The notes beneath the pieces were generated by a model. It saw nothing but the letters and a program-made list of their open reading frames with translations. It was not told the DNA's origin and searched no databases. A stretch of DNA of 64,000 nt from Betaproteobacteria bacterium Ga0077532 (GTDB taxonomy: Bacteria; Pseudomonadota; Gammaproteobacteria; Burkholderiales; Ga0077523): contig LNEE01000034.1 in the NCBI GenBank assembly GCA_001464895.1, positions 1 to 64,000 of the forward strand. The letters are read 5' to 3'. Both the position numbers and the translations under genes were made by a program. Positions 19,589 to 29,768 of the stretch are shown here, piece after piece. How positions within the stretch are numbered: position 1 is the stretch's first letter; each line of letters opens with the position of its first letter.

Positions 19589-22500
19589 TTACTGCGCGGG
19601 TTGCGCTTCGCACTCGTCTGCGGGAATGAGGACCACGAATCGTGCGCCGCCATGGGGGGCGTGCTCAGCCCGGATGCGTCCGCCATGCTGGGTCACGATC
19701 TCGCGGCAGATGGCGAGGCCGAGGCCGGTGCCGCCGGCACCGCTGCGGGTCTTGCTGCTCTGGACGAACTTGTCGAAGACGGCTTCGAGCTCGCCGTCGG
19801 GAATGCCGTTGCCCTCGTCGGTGATCTCCAGATGCGCACCCGACTTGCCGGGACCGAAGGGCAGCGGGCCCGATGCGACTGTCAGACGCACCGCCCGCCC
19901 GGCGGGGGTGAACTTGAGCGCGTTGCCGAGCAGATTGCGCAAGACCTGTCCGATCCGCGCGGGATCGCACCACACGGGCACGGGCTGATCGCCAACGGCG
20001 ACCTCGACCGTGATGCCTTTCTCGCGGGCGATCTGCGACATCTCCTCGACCACTGCATCGACGATCTCGCGCAGGTCGTGCCCACCGAAGTCGTAGTTCA
20101 TGCGGCCCGCTTCGAGCTTCGACAGGTCGAGCAGATCGTTGAGCAGATTCAGGAGCCGGCCGCCGCTCGACTGGATGCGGCCGAGGTACTGGCGCAGCTT
20201 CTCCGCATCCGTCCGCCCGGCATCGAGCCGGTCGGCGCCGAGCTTCGCAAACGACAGAATCGCATGCATGGGCGTGCGCAGTTCGTGCGACATGTTGGCG
20301 AGGAACTCCGACTTGGTCCGGTTCGCGGCTTCGGCCGCATTCTTCGAGGTCTCGAGCTCGCCGGTGCGCGCCGCGACCAGTTCCTCCAGATGCTCTCCAT
20401 GCGCCCGCATGGCTTCCTCCATCCGGCGCCGCTCCGTGATGTCGAGGTATGCCGCAATGATGTAGCGCGACCCGTCCGGGAGGACGGCGCCGACCTTGGT
20501 CTTGAGCATCCACCGCGATTCGCCGGCGACTCGAGGCAGTTCGGCTTCCGCGGAGAGGATGCCGCCCCCTTGAGCCCAGAGCGCTTCGTCCTCCGCACGG
20601 GCCTGGCGGCAGTAGGCCTCGCTGAACATCGACTCCGGCAGGGTGCCGATCATGCGGTCGGGCGGCAGCGCGAAGACCTTGGCCGCAGCCTCGTTTGCGA
20701 TGAGTGCCCGTCGCTCGTTGTCCCGCACCATGACGGGGATCGGAATCGCCTCGATCACGGCATCGAGAAACCGGCGGCTGCGTTCGGCCTCCATCTCGGC
20801 GCGCTTCCGGGCGTCGATGTCGGTGGACACGCTGATCAGATAGCGGCCGTCGCCCGGGACGTCCAGCGCCGACTTGTACTTCAGGAACCAGCGCGCCTCG
20901 CCCGCGACGAGCGGAGACAGCACTTCCGACTGCAGGGACAACCCGGTGGTGATGAGTCGGTCGTCCTCTTTCGCTGTGCGGGCCGCGACATCGGGCGGCA
21001 GGATTTCCGCATCCGTGCGGCCAATCACCTGCCGGGCCTGCATTCCGAACACCTCTTCGAACGCGACATTCACCATCGACCAGCGCAGATGCTGGTCCTT
21101 GACGACGACGGGGCTGGGGATCGCGTTGACGATGGCGTCGAGGAACGTCTGGCTTCGCTGCGCCTCGAGCTCAGCCAGCTTGAGTTCGGTGATGTCCGTC
21201 ACGGTGCCCGCGCAGCGCGTGCAGCGACCCTCGTCATCCCACAGGCCATCGGCCTGGGTGCGGTAGTAGCGGTGGACGCCGCCAGCGTTCGCGATGCGCA
21301 CCACGATGTCGAGCGGCACGCGGTCGCGCAGCAGCGCCCGCAAGGCGTCCCGCCGCGCCGACCGGTCTTCCGGATGGACGCGTTGCTCCAGGGCCAGGAG
21401 ATGCCGGAGATGCACGAGGCAGCCGTCACCCAGGGCATCGGGCTCGGCACCGGACGCGATGCAGTCGAGTTCCAGCATGCTCGTGAACGCGGCACTGCAA
21501 TACAGGGTCCCGGCGGTGATGTTCCATTCCCAGATGCCGGTGCCACCGCTGCCGACGGACAGCCTGTAACGGGCCTGACTGGTCGCGAGGTGCTGCTGCG
21601 TCTCGTGTTGTTCGTGGATGTCCGAGGCCGTACCGATGAAGCTTGCCAGCGTGCCGTCGTGACGGCGCACGGGCTCGCCCGAGACGAGAAACCACCGGTA
21701 CTGGCCGCTGGCGCTCTGCATGCGTACCGCGTGGGTGAACGACTGCCCGTGCGCCGCCACGCGCCTCACTTCGGCAAGGTCCTCCGCATGGACGGCCACC
21801 ATGTCGACACCGTCCTCGGGCAGGGCCATCGGCGGCGTGCCCACGAACTGCCACCAGCGGTTGTTCAGGTAGGTGACCTTCAAATCCGGGGTCGCCATCC
21901 AGGCGATGAAGGGAGCCGTATCCGCCAGTTCCCGGAAACGCGCCTCGTTGGCACGCTGCGCAGCTTCGAGGTCGGCCTCTGCGACGGCGCGGCGGCGTTC
22001 GACGGCTTGCCCCCAGGCCACCACGGCAGCCGCGCCGAGGAGCCCCAGCCCCAGGACGAGATCGGCGCGCGACAGCCAGCCGGTGCCCCGCCGGACCGAT
22101 TCCACCCGCACGTCCCAGGGCATCCCGCCGATCTCCACCGGGTCGGTCCGGGAGAACTGCGCCACCCCTGGAACCGGCGCGACGACCGTACCCTGGATGA
22201 AATCCGCCGCCCCTGGCGGTTGCACCGACACCACCACATCGCGGAGTGAGGTGCTCACATGATCCGTCATGGTGTGCAGCCGCACCGCAGACAGTACGAA
22301 ACCGAGATGGCGTTCCGGGCCGACCCCGCCGGACACGCTGCCCGGCAGGGCCCGGAAGACCGGCGCATACATGGCGACGGCCTCGCCCTTCTCCAGTGAC
22401 GGTTTGCCCGTCGCCGGGTCGATCGCCTTCAGGGTCACGACGCTCGAATAGCCGATCTTTCCGGTGGCGAGTGCCCGAGTCAGCGCCTCATGGCGTTCGG

Positions 22501-23071
22501 GGCTCGTGGTCGCGTCGTACCCGAAGGGCGGCGCCACAGCCGAAGCCTCGGGTTGTCGGGACAGTACCAGGGGGTAGTAGACAGGTCGCTCGCCCTCGGG
22601 CCAGACGCGATAGCTCGGGTCCCTTCGCCGCATCCGGCTCTGGTGCTCGTCGAGGCGGTCAGGGGTGACGCGCTCGAGGAACCCGATGCCCGTGGCCCCG
22701 ACGCGGCCGATGGCGGGGATGTGCTGTCCGTCCACATAGGACGTCCATTCGGATTCCGTCAGGTCGGGTTTGATCGCGAACAGCGCGGCCGCCCCGACCA
22801 TCACCTGCTCGATCCGCTCGAACTGCCGGGCAAGAATCTCGCGCGCCTCGGTCGCCTGCCGATCGAACTTCTCCCGCGCGGACCGGCTTTCCTCGTAGCG
22901 CAGCCCGCTCCAGACGAGGAAGCTGAGGACGAAGAGCACACCGGCGATCCACCCTGCAGCCAGGGCCGGGCGCAGGGGCGCGGACGTACGTTTTCGGACC
23001 ATGGCGTCAGTGAGTGGGGCGGCAGGCGCGGGGCCGGATGTCCCTCGCCGGATGACGTGGGACGCTTGCAT
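19589..23071 (-). CDS. CHASE-domain, multi-PAS sensor histidine kinase
   Basis: N-term TM + CHASE-like (RDVVVSVQPPG), repeated PAS/PAC segments, NMSHELRTPMHAILSF H-box, HATPase motifs (GLGLAICREIV). Confidence 0.92.
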   Translation of the reverse strand: MQASHVIRRGTSGPAPAAPLTDAMVRKRTSAPLRPALAAGWIAGVLFVLSFLVWSGLRYEESRSAREKFDRQATEAREILARQFERIEQVMVGAAALFAIKPDLTESEWTSYVDGQHIPAIGRVGATGIGFLERVTPDRLDEHQSRMRRRDPSYRVWPEGERPVYYPLVLSRQPEASAVAPPFGYDATTSPERHEALTRALATGKIGYSSVVTLKAIDPATGKPSLEKGEAVAMYAPVFRALPGSVSGGVGPERHLGFVLSAVRLHTMTDHVSTSLRDVVVSVQPPGAADFIQGTVVAPVPGVAQFSRTDPVEIGGMPWDVRVESVRRGTGWLSRADLVLGLGLLGAAAVVAWGQAVERRRAVAEADLEAAQRANEARFRELADTAPFIAWMATPDLKVTYLNNRWWQFVGTPPMALPEDGVDMVAVHAEDLAEVRRVAAHGQSFTHAVRMQSASGQYRWFLVSGEPVRRHDGTLASFIGTASDIHEQHETQQHLATSQARYRLSVGSGGTGIWEWNITAGTLYCSAAFTSMLELDCIASGAEPDALGDGCLVHLRHLLALEQRVHPEDRSARRDALRALLRDRVPLDIVVRIANAGGVHRYYRTQADGLWDDEGRCTRCAGTVTDITELKLAELEAQRSQTFLDAIVNAIPSPVVVKDQHLRWSMVNVAFEEVFGMQARQVIGRTDAEILPPDVAARTAKEDDRLITTGLSLQSEVLSPLVAGEARWFLKYKSALDVPGDGRYLISVSTDIDARKRAEMEAERSRRFLDAVIEAIPIPVMVRDNERRALIANEAAAKVFALPPDRMIGTLPESMFSEAYCRQARAEDEALWAQGGGILSAEAELPRVAGESRWMLKTKVGAVLPDGSRYIIAAYLDITERRRMEEAMRAHGEHLEELVAARTGELETSKNAAEAANRTKSEFLANMSHELRTPMHAILSFAKLGADRLDAGRTDAEKLRQYLGRIQSSGGRLLNLLNDLLDLSKLEAGRMNYDFGGHDLREIVDAVVEEMSQIAREKGITVEVAVGDQPVPVWCDPARIGQVLRNLLGNALKFTPAGRAVRLTVASGPLPFGPGKSGAHLEITDEGNGIPDGELEAVFDKFVQSSKTRSGAGGTGLGLAICREIVTQHGGRIRAEHAPHGGARFVVLIPADECEAQPAQ

Positions 23072-23328
23072 CGTATCCCAGGCCTAGCGGTGACTCGCGA
23101 AGCTTCTTGAGCACCCCTGCCGGCGGGCGGTGTTTCTTTTTTGCCCGGAGCGGGTAGTGTCCGGCCGCGGACGCACGCAAACGTCTGATCCCTCGGCGCG
23201 CCGGCTGTCCGGAGACCTCATGTCTGCGTTGCGTGAGACCGACCCCAATGCGCCCGGCAGATGCCAGGTTGCAAGCCTCGTGGGGGGGCTACGCAATCAG
23301 ACGACGTCGCGCCGGATTCCGAGTGGAT

Positions 23329-23583
23329 GGAAACATCCCCCGTGGGTCGAGCAACCGCTCGACGCCCGCGTTCCTGGATTCGCCGCTGCGCCCACGCCAT
23401 GGCCGCGTCGAGCGAGTGATCGACCCACGAAAGACGTCGCGAATGGAGTCTTCGGGGATGGAGACAACGCGGGCTTGCGGTCGCCAAGAACGATGTTGAG
23501 ACTGGCCTCGCAAGCGATGAAAACGGCCATCTGCTGAAAGAAGATCGAGCGGTATCCGGGTGTCGCGTGGGTCCGACCCCGAT
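23329..23583. repeat. ~250-bp direct repeat copy B
   Basis: Same order as copy A from ggaaacatc to ggtccgaccccgat. Confidence 0.9.
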
Positions 23584-23607
23584 ACCCGGCCTCGCTCCGG
23601 GGGAGCG

Positions 23608-23644
23608 TTGACAGGCAGGGGAACGAGTAATACCTTGGTGTTAC
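23608..23644 (+). promoter_or_regulatory. Putative promoter/operator of the ParDE-type pair
   Basis: ttgaca (23608) and overlapping imperfect palindrome gtaataccttggtgttac (23627-23644), ~20 bp upstream of antitoxin ATG. Confidence 0.5.
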
Positions 23645-23662
23645 TTTTGAGAGGGCGATCCC

Positions 23663-23947
23663 ATGCCAGTCACCAGCCTCAAGCTGTCGGATGAACTCAA
23701 GCTGCGAATCCAGTTGCTGGTCAAGGACACCGACCGGACGGCACACGCCTTCATGGTCGAAGCCATCGAGCGGGCGACGCGCGCCGAAGAGTCGCGGCGA
23801 CAGTTCGGTGCGGATGCTGCCGAGGCCGAGGCCGAGGTCATGGCGTCTGGCAAGGCGTTCGATGCCCGGGAAGCGTTCGCCTATCTCGAGGCGCGTGCCG
23901 AGGGGAAAGCCGTTCGTCGCCCCCGGATGAAGGCATGGCGCGCGTAG
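23663..23947 (+). CDS. Ribbon-helix-helix antitoxin (CopG/ParD-like)
   Basis: MPVTSLKLSDELKLRIQLLVKDTDRTAHAFMVEAIERATR. Confidence 0.85.
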   Translation: MPVTSLKLSDELKLRIQLLVKDTDRTAHAFMVEAIERATRAEESRRQFGADAAEAEAEVMASGKAFDAREAFAYLEARAEGKAVRRPRMKAWRA

Positions 23948-24231
23948 TCCTGAGCGCTCGCGCGTTCGGGGATCTGGAACGAATCTTCGAGTTCATCGCC
24001 ACGAGCGATCCTGTGCGGGCGCAAGAGGCGGTCCAGCGAATCCGCGATGCGGTGCTGATTCTCGAGCAGCATCCGATGATGGGGCGACTGGTCGAGGACG
24101 GCCGCCGGGAACTGGTGATGGGACGAGGGGCCGAGGCGTACCTCGCGCTGTACCGATGGGTGCCGGCGGTGGGCGTGGTCATCGTGCTGGCTGTGAGGAA
24201 CGCGCGGGAGGCGGGGTACCAGGGCGAGTGA
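23935..24231 (+). CDS. RelE/ParE family toxin
   Basis: LSARAFGDLERIFEFIATSDPVRAQEAVQRIRDAVLILEQHPMMGR; overlaps antitoxin 3' end. Confidence 0.9.
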   Translation: MARVVLSARAFGDLERIFEFIATSDPVRAQEAVQRIRDAVLILEQHPMMGRLVEDGRRELVMGRGAEAYLALYRWVPAVGVVIVLAVRNAREAGYQGE

Positions 24232-24427
24232 GAGAGGGCTGTCCGGGTGCCATGACGCCAGCCTTGTCCTGCTGAGCATCAGCTCGCCGATGCGTGCACT
24301 TGTCGGGTCGCACAGCTGCGAAAACGCTGTCGAAAATGGCCTTCTAAGCGAGAAAAGCAGTCCTCTGCAGAAGGAAAAACGAAGGCTGTCAGGGTTTTGC
24401 ATGGGTCCGACCCCGATGCTGCCGCCG

Positions 24428-25087
24428 TCAGGCTCTCGTCATCCTGCGTCGGCCCGCCATCGCCGCGACGCCGCCGATGCCCAGCAACAGCATTCCGGTC
24501 GTCGAGGGTTCGGGGACCAGGGCAACGTTGTCGAGATAGCCTACGTCGGCACCCGTCTGGTACTCGGCGCGGATTCTCAGCGATGTGATGTCCGACAGCA
24601 CGGCGGCGATCTGCGCAGGGGTTGCTGCGACACCAGCGAGCGAACCTACGCGCCACCCGGGTGCGGACAGCGGGACAGCATAGGAAGTCCACGTGCCGAG
24701 CCCCGGGTTCATCGGAGTGTCGAACACGAGCGAGACACCACCGCCCGTCAGGATCACGTCGGCCGCATCGAACTGGTTCGCGGCGCCCGGATAGGTCTGC
24801 AACAGATCGAACGTGAGCGACGTGCCCAGCGCCTGCAACTGGTCGCCGAGAAAGGCGGCCGGTGCCACAAAGTAGGTGACACCGCCCAGGGTGCGATCGT
24901 CGATGTAGACACGCCCGCCCGGATTTCCGCCGGTCGGGCTCCAGGTGAGCGGCGATTCGAAATCGCCCTGCGCGGTCCAGCCTTCCGCGTCGCTGTCGAA
25001 TGTGCTGATCGCCGCCTGCGCTACGGGCGCCGCCAGCAAGAGCGCGGTCAAGGCGGTGGTACCGAGTCGGGCGAGGATCATGATCAT
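24428..25087 (-). CDS. PEP-CTERM sorting-domain exported protein
   Basis: C-term VPEPSTTGMLLLGIGGVAAMAGRRRMTRA. Confidence 0.9.
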   Translation of the reverse strand: MIMILARLGTTALTALLLAAPVAQAAISTFDSDAEGWTAQGDFESPLTWSPTGGNPGGRVYIDDRTLGGVTYFVAPAAFLGDQLQALGTSLTFDLLQTYPGAANQFDAADVILTGGGVSLVFDTPMNPGLGTWTSYAVPLSAPGWRVGSLAGVAATPAQIAAVLSDITSLRIRAEYQTGADVGYLDNVALVPEPSTTGMLLLGIGGVAAMAGRRRMTRA

Positions 25088-25798
25088 GTGTCTCCGTAGT
25101 TTGGTGATGTGGTCAGCGCTGATGAGACGGTGCACCCGTGCCGGTACCTTCAGGGGGCTAGGGTGAGTCCATGGTGAGGGTACATGGGAGCGTCGGCGCC
25201 GTCTTGATTCTGGTTCTTCAGCGCATTGGCGCCCACTACCGGAATAGTCAGACGCATCGCCTCAGCAGCCCGTCGGATCCCATGCGCGATGTTGACGCTA
25301 CTCCCATGCCGGGGTCCCCAGCCATTGACGGTGCGCGACGGCAGGCTCTGGCAACTGCAGCAACTGCGGCCTCTGCAGCCGCTGGGAGTCGCTGAGGTCG
25401 GACCCACCCAAGCATCTGGTTCCGTCGCGGAACCGCGGGGCCTCCGGGGTCGGACCTACGCAAGGATCTGATTCCGAGCGGGAAAGGCTCCCCGCCGATA
25501 CCATTCTTGAGCTTAGATGCTCATTTCGGACACCGAAATGCGGCTGAACCCCCGCAGTAGTCGTAACTGGCCATGTCGGTTAGCTTTCGCATTCCCCTCG
25601 ATCGCCACTGCCGACCCTTCCCGGTCGCTGTCGCTCGGATGTCTGTCCACGACTCTGCCGACGCCCCCAGTTCCCCCCCAGTCAACTCCCCGTTCCGTCC
25701 CAGCCTAGATTCCCGCCGCGTCCCGGGAGAGACTAGGCACGGACCGACCGACCCGTCCCGGCCACCTCCCGGGGCACTGACCACCTAGGAGAACTGCC

Positions 25799-27901
25799 AT
25801 GGCCGACGACAACCGCACCGTTCTGGGCGCCTGCCCCCACGATTGTCCCGACACCTGTTCGATGGTGGTCACCGTCAAGGACGGCAAGGTGGCGGCGGTC
25901 GCGGGGAATCCCGACCATCCGTTCACCGACGGGCGGCTGTGCGTGAAGGTGAACCACTATGAAGAGCGGGTACACAGCCCCGACCGGGTGCTGTACCCGA
26001 TGAAGCGCACGGGGGCGAAGGGGAGCGGGGAGTTCGCGCGGATCTCCTGGCAGGAGGCGCTGGACACGATCGGCACGAAGTGGAAGTCGATCATCGCCGA
26101 GAGCGGGCCGACGGCGATCCTGCCCTATAGCTATCTCGGCACGCAGGGCACTTTGAACGGGCTGAACGCGGGCGACCCGTTCTTCAACAAGCTGGGCGCC
26201 ACGATCAGCGAGCGCACCTTCTGCGACTCCGGTGCCTGTACGGGTTACATCATGACCCTCGGGCCCACGGCGGGCATGGATCCGGAGAGCCTGCAGTACT
26301 CGAAGTACATCGTGCTCTGGGCGTGCAACCCGATGAGCACCAACACCCACATGTGGCCCTTCATCGCCGAGGCGCAGAAGCGCGGCGCGAAGGTCGTCGT
26401 CATCGACCCGGCGCGCACGCGGTCCGCGCAGGCGGCCGACTGGCACATCGCGGTAAAACCCGGCACCGACGCCGCGCTGGCGATGGGCATGGCGAACGTG
26501 ATCATCGCCGAGGGCCGCGTCGACACGGAGTACGTCGATGCGTACACGACGGGCTATGACGAACTCGCGCAGCGCGCGGCGGAGTACACCCCCGAGAAGG
26601 TGAGCGGCATCACCGGCGTCTCGGTCGACGACATCCGGAAGCTCGCCCGCGAGTACGCGAAGTCGCAGCCCTCGGCCATCCGTATCGGTGTGGCGATCGA
26701 GCGCAACGGCAGCGGCGGCCAGGCAGTGCGCGCGCTGTCGTGTCTGCCGGCGCTGGTGGGCGCGTGGCGCAAGCCGGGCGGCGGCATCCTGCAGTTGCCG
26801 CTGTGGGCCTTCCCGATCAATTGGGGCAACCTGATGCGGCCCGAGTGGGTGCAGCCCGGCACGCCGGTTCTGAACCAGTGGCTGCTGGGCCGCGTGCTGA
26901 CGGGCGAGCAGCCCGACGCGCCGGGGATCCGCTCGCTCTTCGTCTACAACGCGAACCCGATGGTCGTCGCGCCCGAGCAGGACAAGATCCGCAAGGGCCT
27001 GGCGCGCGAGGATCTCTTCACCGTCGTGAGCGAACACTTCCTGACGGACACCGCACGCTACGCCGACATCGTGCTGCCCGCCACGACGCAGGCCGAGCAG
27101 TTCGACCTCATGTTCTCGTGGGGCCATCTCTACATGACGATGAACCTGCCCTGGATCGCGCCGCTCGGCGAGGCCGTGCCGAACACCGAACTCTTCCGCC
27201 GGCTCGCGAAGACGATGGGATTCGACGATCCGCAGTTCTCGTACACCGACGAAGAACTCGCCGAGCGCTCGTACGACTGGACGGCGCCTACGCTTCAGGG
27301 CATCACGCTGGATCGCCTGAAGCGGGAAGGCTGGGCGCGCCTCAATGTGCCCGCGCCGGACCAGTACGCCCCGCATGCAGCGGGTGGCTTCCCCACGCCG
27401 TCGGGCAAGGTCGAACTGAAGGCGTCGATGGCGGCCGGTGGCAACTTCGTGCTGCCCGTGTTCCGGCAGGGATCCAACGAGTTCCAGGACGGCACGCCGG
27501 TGGATCCGTTGCCCGGCTGGACGAAGCCGAACGTGGGTGATGGCCTTCCATTCGCGCTGCTCTCGCCGAAGAGCCACGCGTTCCTGAACTCCGGTTACGG
27601 GAATCTCCGCCGGCAGCAGGCGCATGCGGGTGCGCAGCACGTGGTCATCAACGCTGCAGATGCTGCTGCGCGGGGCATCGGCGACGGCGCGATGGTGACG
27701 GTCTTCAACAGCACCGGCGCGTTCCAGGCCGTCGCGAAGCTGAGCGACGAAGTGCCGACGGGCGTGTTGCAGTCGCCCATGGGCTACTGGCCCGCGGCGG
27801 GGGGCAGCAGCGTGAACGCGGTGAACACGGCGCGGTTCGGCGATCTCGGCCGGGCACCGTCTTTCTCTGACACGCGCGTCGACGTGCGCGCGGGCGCCTG
27901 A
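25799..27901 (+). CDS. Molybdopterin-dependent oxidoreductase (DMSO reductase superfamily)
   Basis: CPHDCPDTCSMVVTV...GRLCVK Fe-S motif; WACNPMSTNTHMWPFIAEAQKRGAKVVVIDPARTRSA. Confidence 0.93.
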   Translation: MADDNRTVLGACPHDCPDTCSMVVTVKDGKVAAVAGNPDHPFTDGRLCVKVNHYEERVHSPDRVLYPMKRTGAKGSGEFARISWQEALDTIGTKWKSIIAESGPTAILPYSYLGTQGTLNGLNAGDPFFNKLGATISERTFCDSGACTGYIMTLGPTAGMDPESLQYSKYIVLWACNPMSTNTHMWPFIAEAQKRGAKVVVIDPARTRSAQAADWHIAVKPGTDAALAMGMANVIIAEGRVDTEYVDAYTTGYDELAQRAAEYTPEKVSGITGVSVDDIRKLAREYAKSQPSAIRIGVAIERNGSGGQAVRALSCLPALVGAWRKPGGGILQLPLWAFPINWGNLMRPEWVQPGTPVLNQWLLGRVLTGEQPDAPGIRSLFVYNANPMVVAPEQDKIRKGLAREDLFTVVSEHFLTDTARYADIVLPATTQAEQFDLMFSWGHLYMTMNLPWIAPLGEAVPNTELFRRLAKTMGFDDPQFSYTDEELAERSYDWTAPTLQGITLDRLKREGWARLNVPAPDQYAPHAAGGFPTPSGKVELKASMAAGGNFVLPVFRQGSNEFQDGTPVDPLPGWTKPNVGDGLPFALLSPKSHAFLNSGYGNLRRQQAHAGAQHVVINAADAAARGIGDGAMVTVFNSTGAFQAVAKLSDEVPTGVLQSPMGYWPAAGGSSVNAVNTARFGDLGRAPSFSDTRVDVRAGA

Positions 27902-27910
27902 TCGGGGGAG

Positions 27911-28222
27911 GTGCGCATGACCCACGTCGTCACCGACGCCTGCGAGCGCTGCCGCTACACCGAGTGTGTGGCGGTGTGCCCGGTGGATTGCTTCCACGCG
28001 GACGCCGAACGGCTCTACATCGACCCCGACGTGTGCATCGACTGCGGCGCGTGCATCCCGGCGTGCCCGGTGCACGCGATCGTCGATGCGTTCGATCTGC
28101 CTGCGGATCAGGAGAGATGGCTCGCAGTGAACGCCGAGATGTGCGCGTCGCTTCCGCTCATCACGGAGCAGGAGGCGGCGTTGCCGACGGCGGAGGCGAG
28201 GAGGGCGGAGTTGGGGTTTTGA
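27911..28222 (+). CDS. fdxA: FdxA-type ferredoxin
   Basis: CERCRYTECVAVCPVDCFH...YIDPDVCIDCGACIPACPVHAI. Confidence 0.9.
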   Translation: MRMTHVVTDACERCRYTECVAVCPVDCFHADAERLYIDPDVCIDCGACIPACPVHAIVDAFDLPADQERWLAVNAEMCASLPLITEQEAALPTAEARRAELGF

Positions 28223-28223
28223 G

Positions 28224-28314
28224 GTGTAGGAGCGGGCCATGCCCGCGAAAGCGATGGTTCCGGTCGAAGCGTTTCCTGGCATCTACGGCTTTCGCGGCCC
28301 TGGGCCGCTCCTGC
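28224..28314. repeat. Bipartite REP/BIME unit
   Basis: tgtaggagcgggccatgcccgcgaaagcgatggttccggtcgaagcgtttcc...ctttcgcggccctgggccgctcctgc. Confidence 0.85.
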
Positions 28315-28350
28315 GAGACCATGGCCGACGCCTGCCAGGTTCTGACCCCG

Positions 28351-29664
28351 CTACCGCCCCGGCGCGCCGCAACCCTCGCCCTTCCGGCGGATCGCCAACC
28401 GCGGCACCGGCGACTCCTGCGCGAAGGCTCCCGGTGTGTGGTCCGTTCGACGCGTGCCGCAGAAATCCCGGTCGGCATCCGGCAACGAGGTCGTTTCCAT
28501 GGGCATGCCGGTCGGAGGGCGTCGCAACCGCAGGTCCAGCGTCTCCACCGCGCCGTCCGCCTGACGTAGCGCCGACGCTGCGTCGGTCAATCGCCCGATC
28601 ACGTTGCCCGACGCCTCGCCGCCCTGGATCGTGATCTCCGCGAACACGACGTTGCTCCACACCCGCCGCCGCTGCTCCGGGCCGCCGCCGAGGATGCGGA
28701 TGCCATTGCCTGCGGCGAGGACCGTGTTGCCGAAGATGGCGACTTCGCCCGGTGTGGCGTGGTGGGGCTGGATGTGGATCGCGCTACCGTCGCGATTCAC
28801 GAACACGTTGTTGTAGAGCACCAGGTGGCCCTCGCCCTGGAACAGCGCCTCGGTGGGGTTCTGGTGGAAGAGGTTGCCGTGGACGATCACGCGATCGAGC
28901 TGCCCTGGGCCGCTGAGCGGTGCGTGACCCACGAGCACGTTGGGACGGGCGAGTTCGCCCGTCGCGCTGTTGCGCGCCTTCGAGAAGACGTTGTGGCGGA
29001 TGATCGTGACGCTGTCGCCGGTGGGCAGCCCCACGTCTCCTGGCCGCGGGTTCTGGTGCTTGATCTGCACGTTGTACCCGATGGTGTCGACGACGAGGTT
29101 GTCCTCGATGAGGCCGCCCACGAACGGCGCATTGCCGTCGGAGTTGCCGAAGTACATCCCCGTGCCGCCGCCGATGATCTCGTTGCCGCGCACGATCCAA
29201 CCGGCGGCCGGGCACTTCGTCGAGATGCCCACGTTCTGCTGGTGCGGACCGTGCCCGGTGATGCGCAGGTTCTCGAGCGTGATGTGGTGCGCGAAGCGCG
29301 AGTTCCCCTCGGCCTTCACGGCGTCGACGTAGAGGTTGTCGCCGTCGAGATCGAGGTCCGAGATCGCAACGTGCATGGCGTCCACGATGCTCACGGTGTT
29401 GCGGTCGCTGCGCGAGACGAACCGGGGGCGCGCTGATGCGTTCGCCGCGCGGATGCGGATGGGGGCCGCGGCCGTCCCGACGAGACGATGCACGGGAAGG
29501 CCGTCCGCATAGTCGCCCGGGGCCAACAGCAGCGTGTCGCCGGGTTGCAGTTGCCGCAGCAGCGCGCGGTAGGTCCGAGGGTTGGCAGGGATGTCGGCTG
29601 CGCTGGCGAGGCCGGTGGCGAGCATCGCAAGCAAGGCGAGGATGGCGGGCAGGATGTGGTTCAT
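28351..29664 (-). CDS. Secreted right-handed parallel beta-helix protein
   Basis: Signal peptide, LLRQLQPGDTLLLAPGDYADG and repeated NxVxxNxI beta-helix coils. Confidence 0.8.
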   Translation of the reverse strand: MNHILPAILALLAMLATGLASAADIPANPRTYRALLRQLQPGDTLLLAPGDYADGLPVHRLVGTAAAPIRIRAANASARPRFVSRSDRNTVSIVDAMHVAISDLDLDGDNLYVDAVKAEGNSRFAHHITLENLRITGHGPHQQNVGISTKCPAAGWIVRGNEIIGGGTGMYFGNSDGNAPFVGGLIEDNLVVDTIGYNVQIKHQNPRPGDVGLPTGDSVTIIRHNVFSKARNSATGELARPNVLVGHAPLSGPGQLDRVIVHGNLFHQNPTEALFQGEGHLVLYNNVFVNRDGSAIHIQPHHATPGEVAIFGNTVLAAGNGIRILGGGPEQRRRVWSNVVFAEITIQGGEASGNVIGRLTDAASALRQADGAVETLDLRLRRPPTGMPMETTSLPDADRDFCGTRRTDHTPGAFAQESPVPRLAIRRKGEGCGAPGR

Positions 29665-29768
29665 CGGCGGGCTTCGGACGGGGACGACGCATCGTAGCGC
29701 GTCATCGGCCACCAGCGGAGAGCCGATCGGACGTTCGTCGCCCGGGCGGGCAGACGGCGTTCGGCAGA

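Noticed and set aside
19601-22249. 882-aa plus-strand ORF antisense to the histidine kinase
   Set aside because: Shadow ORF of a clear kinase gene; same reasoning applies to 14374-15843 (+), 51076-53214 (+), 56845-58557 (+) and 59472-61481 (+).
25150-25407. Minus-strand 85-aa ORF ending SVNIAHGIRRAAEAMRLTIPVVGANALKNQNQDGADAP
   Set aside because: Looks like a possible C-terminal remnant but I recognise no family, so it is not called.
19487-25460. Recurring ggtccgaccccga / ggtcggaccya motifs (19490, 23570, 24405, 25400, 25450)
   Set aside because: Short GC-rich motif often seen at intergenic ends in such genomes; too short here to define an element beyond the 250-bp repeats.
25733-28282. 849-aa minus-strand ORF
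   Set aside because: Antisense to the molybdopterin oxidoreductase and ferredoxin; no recognisable domain.
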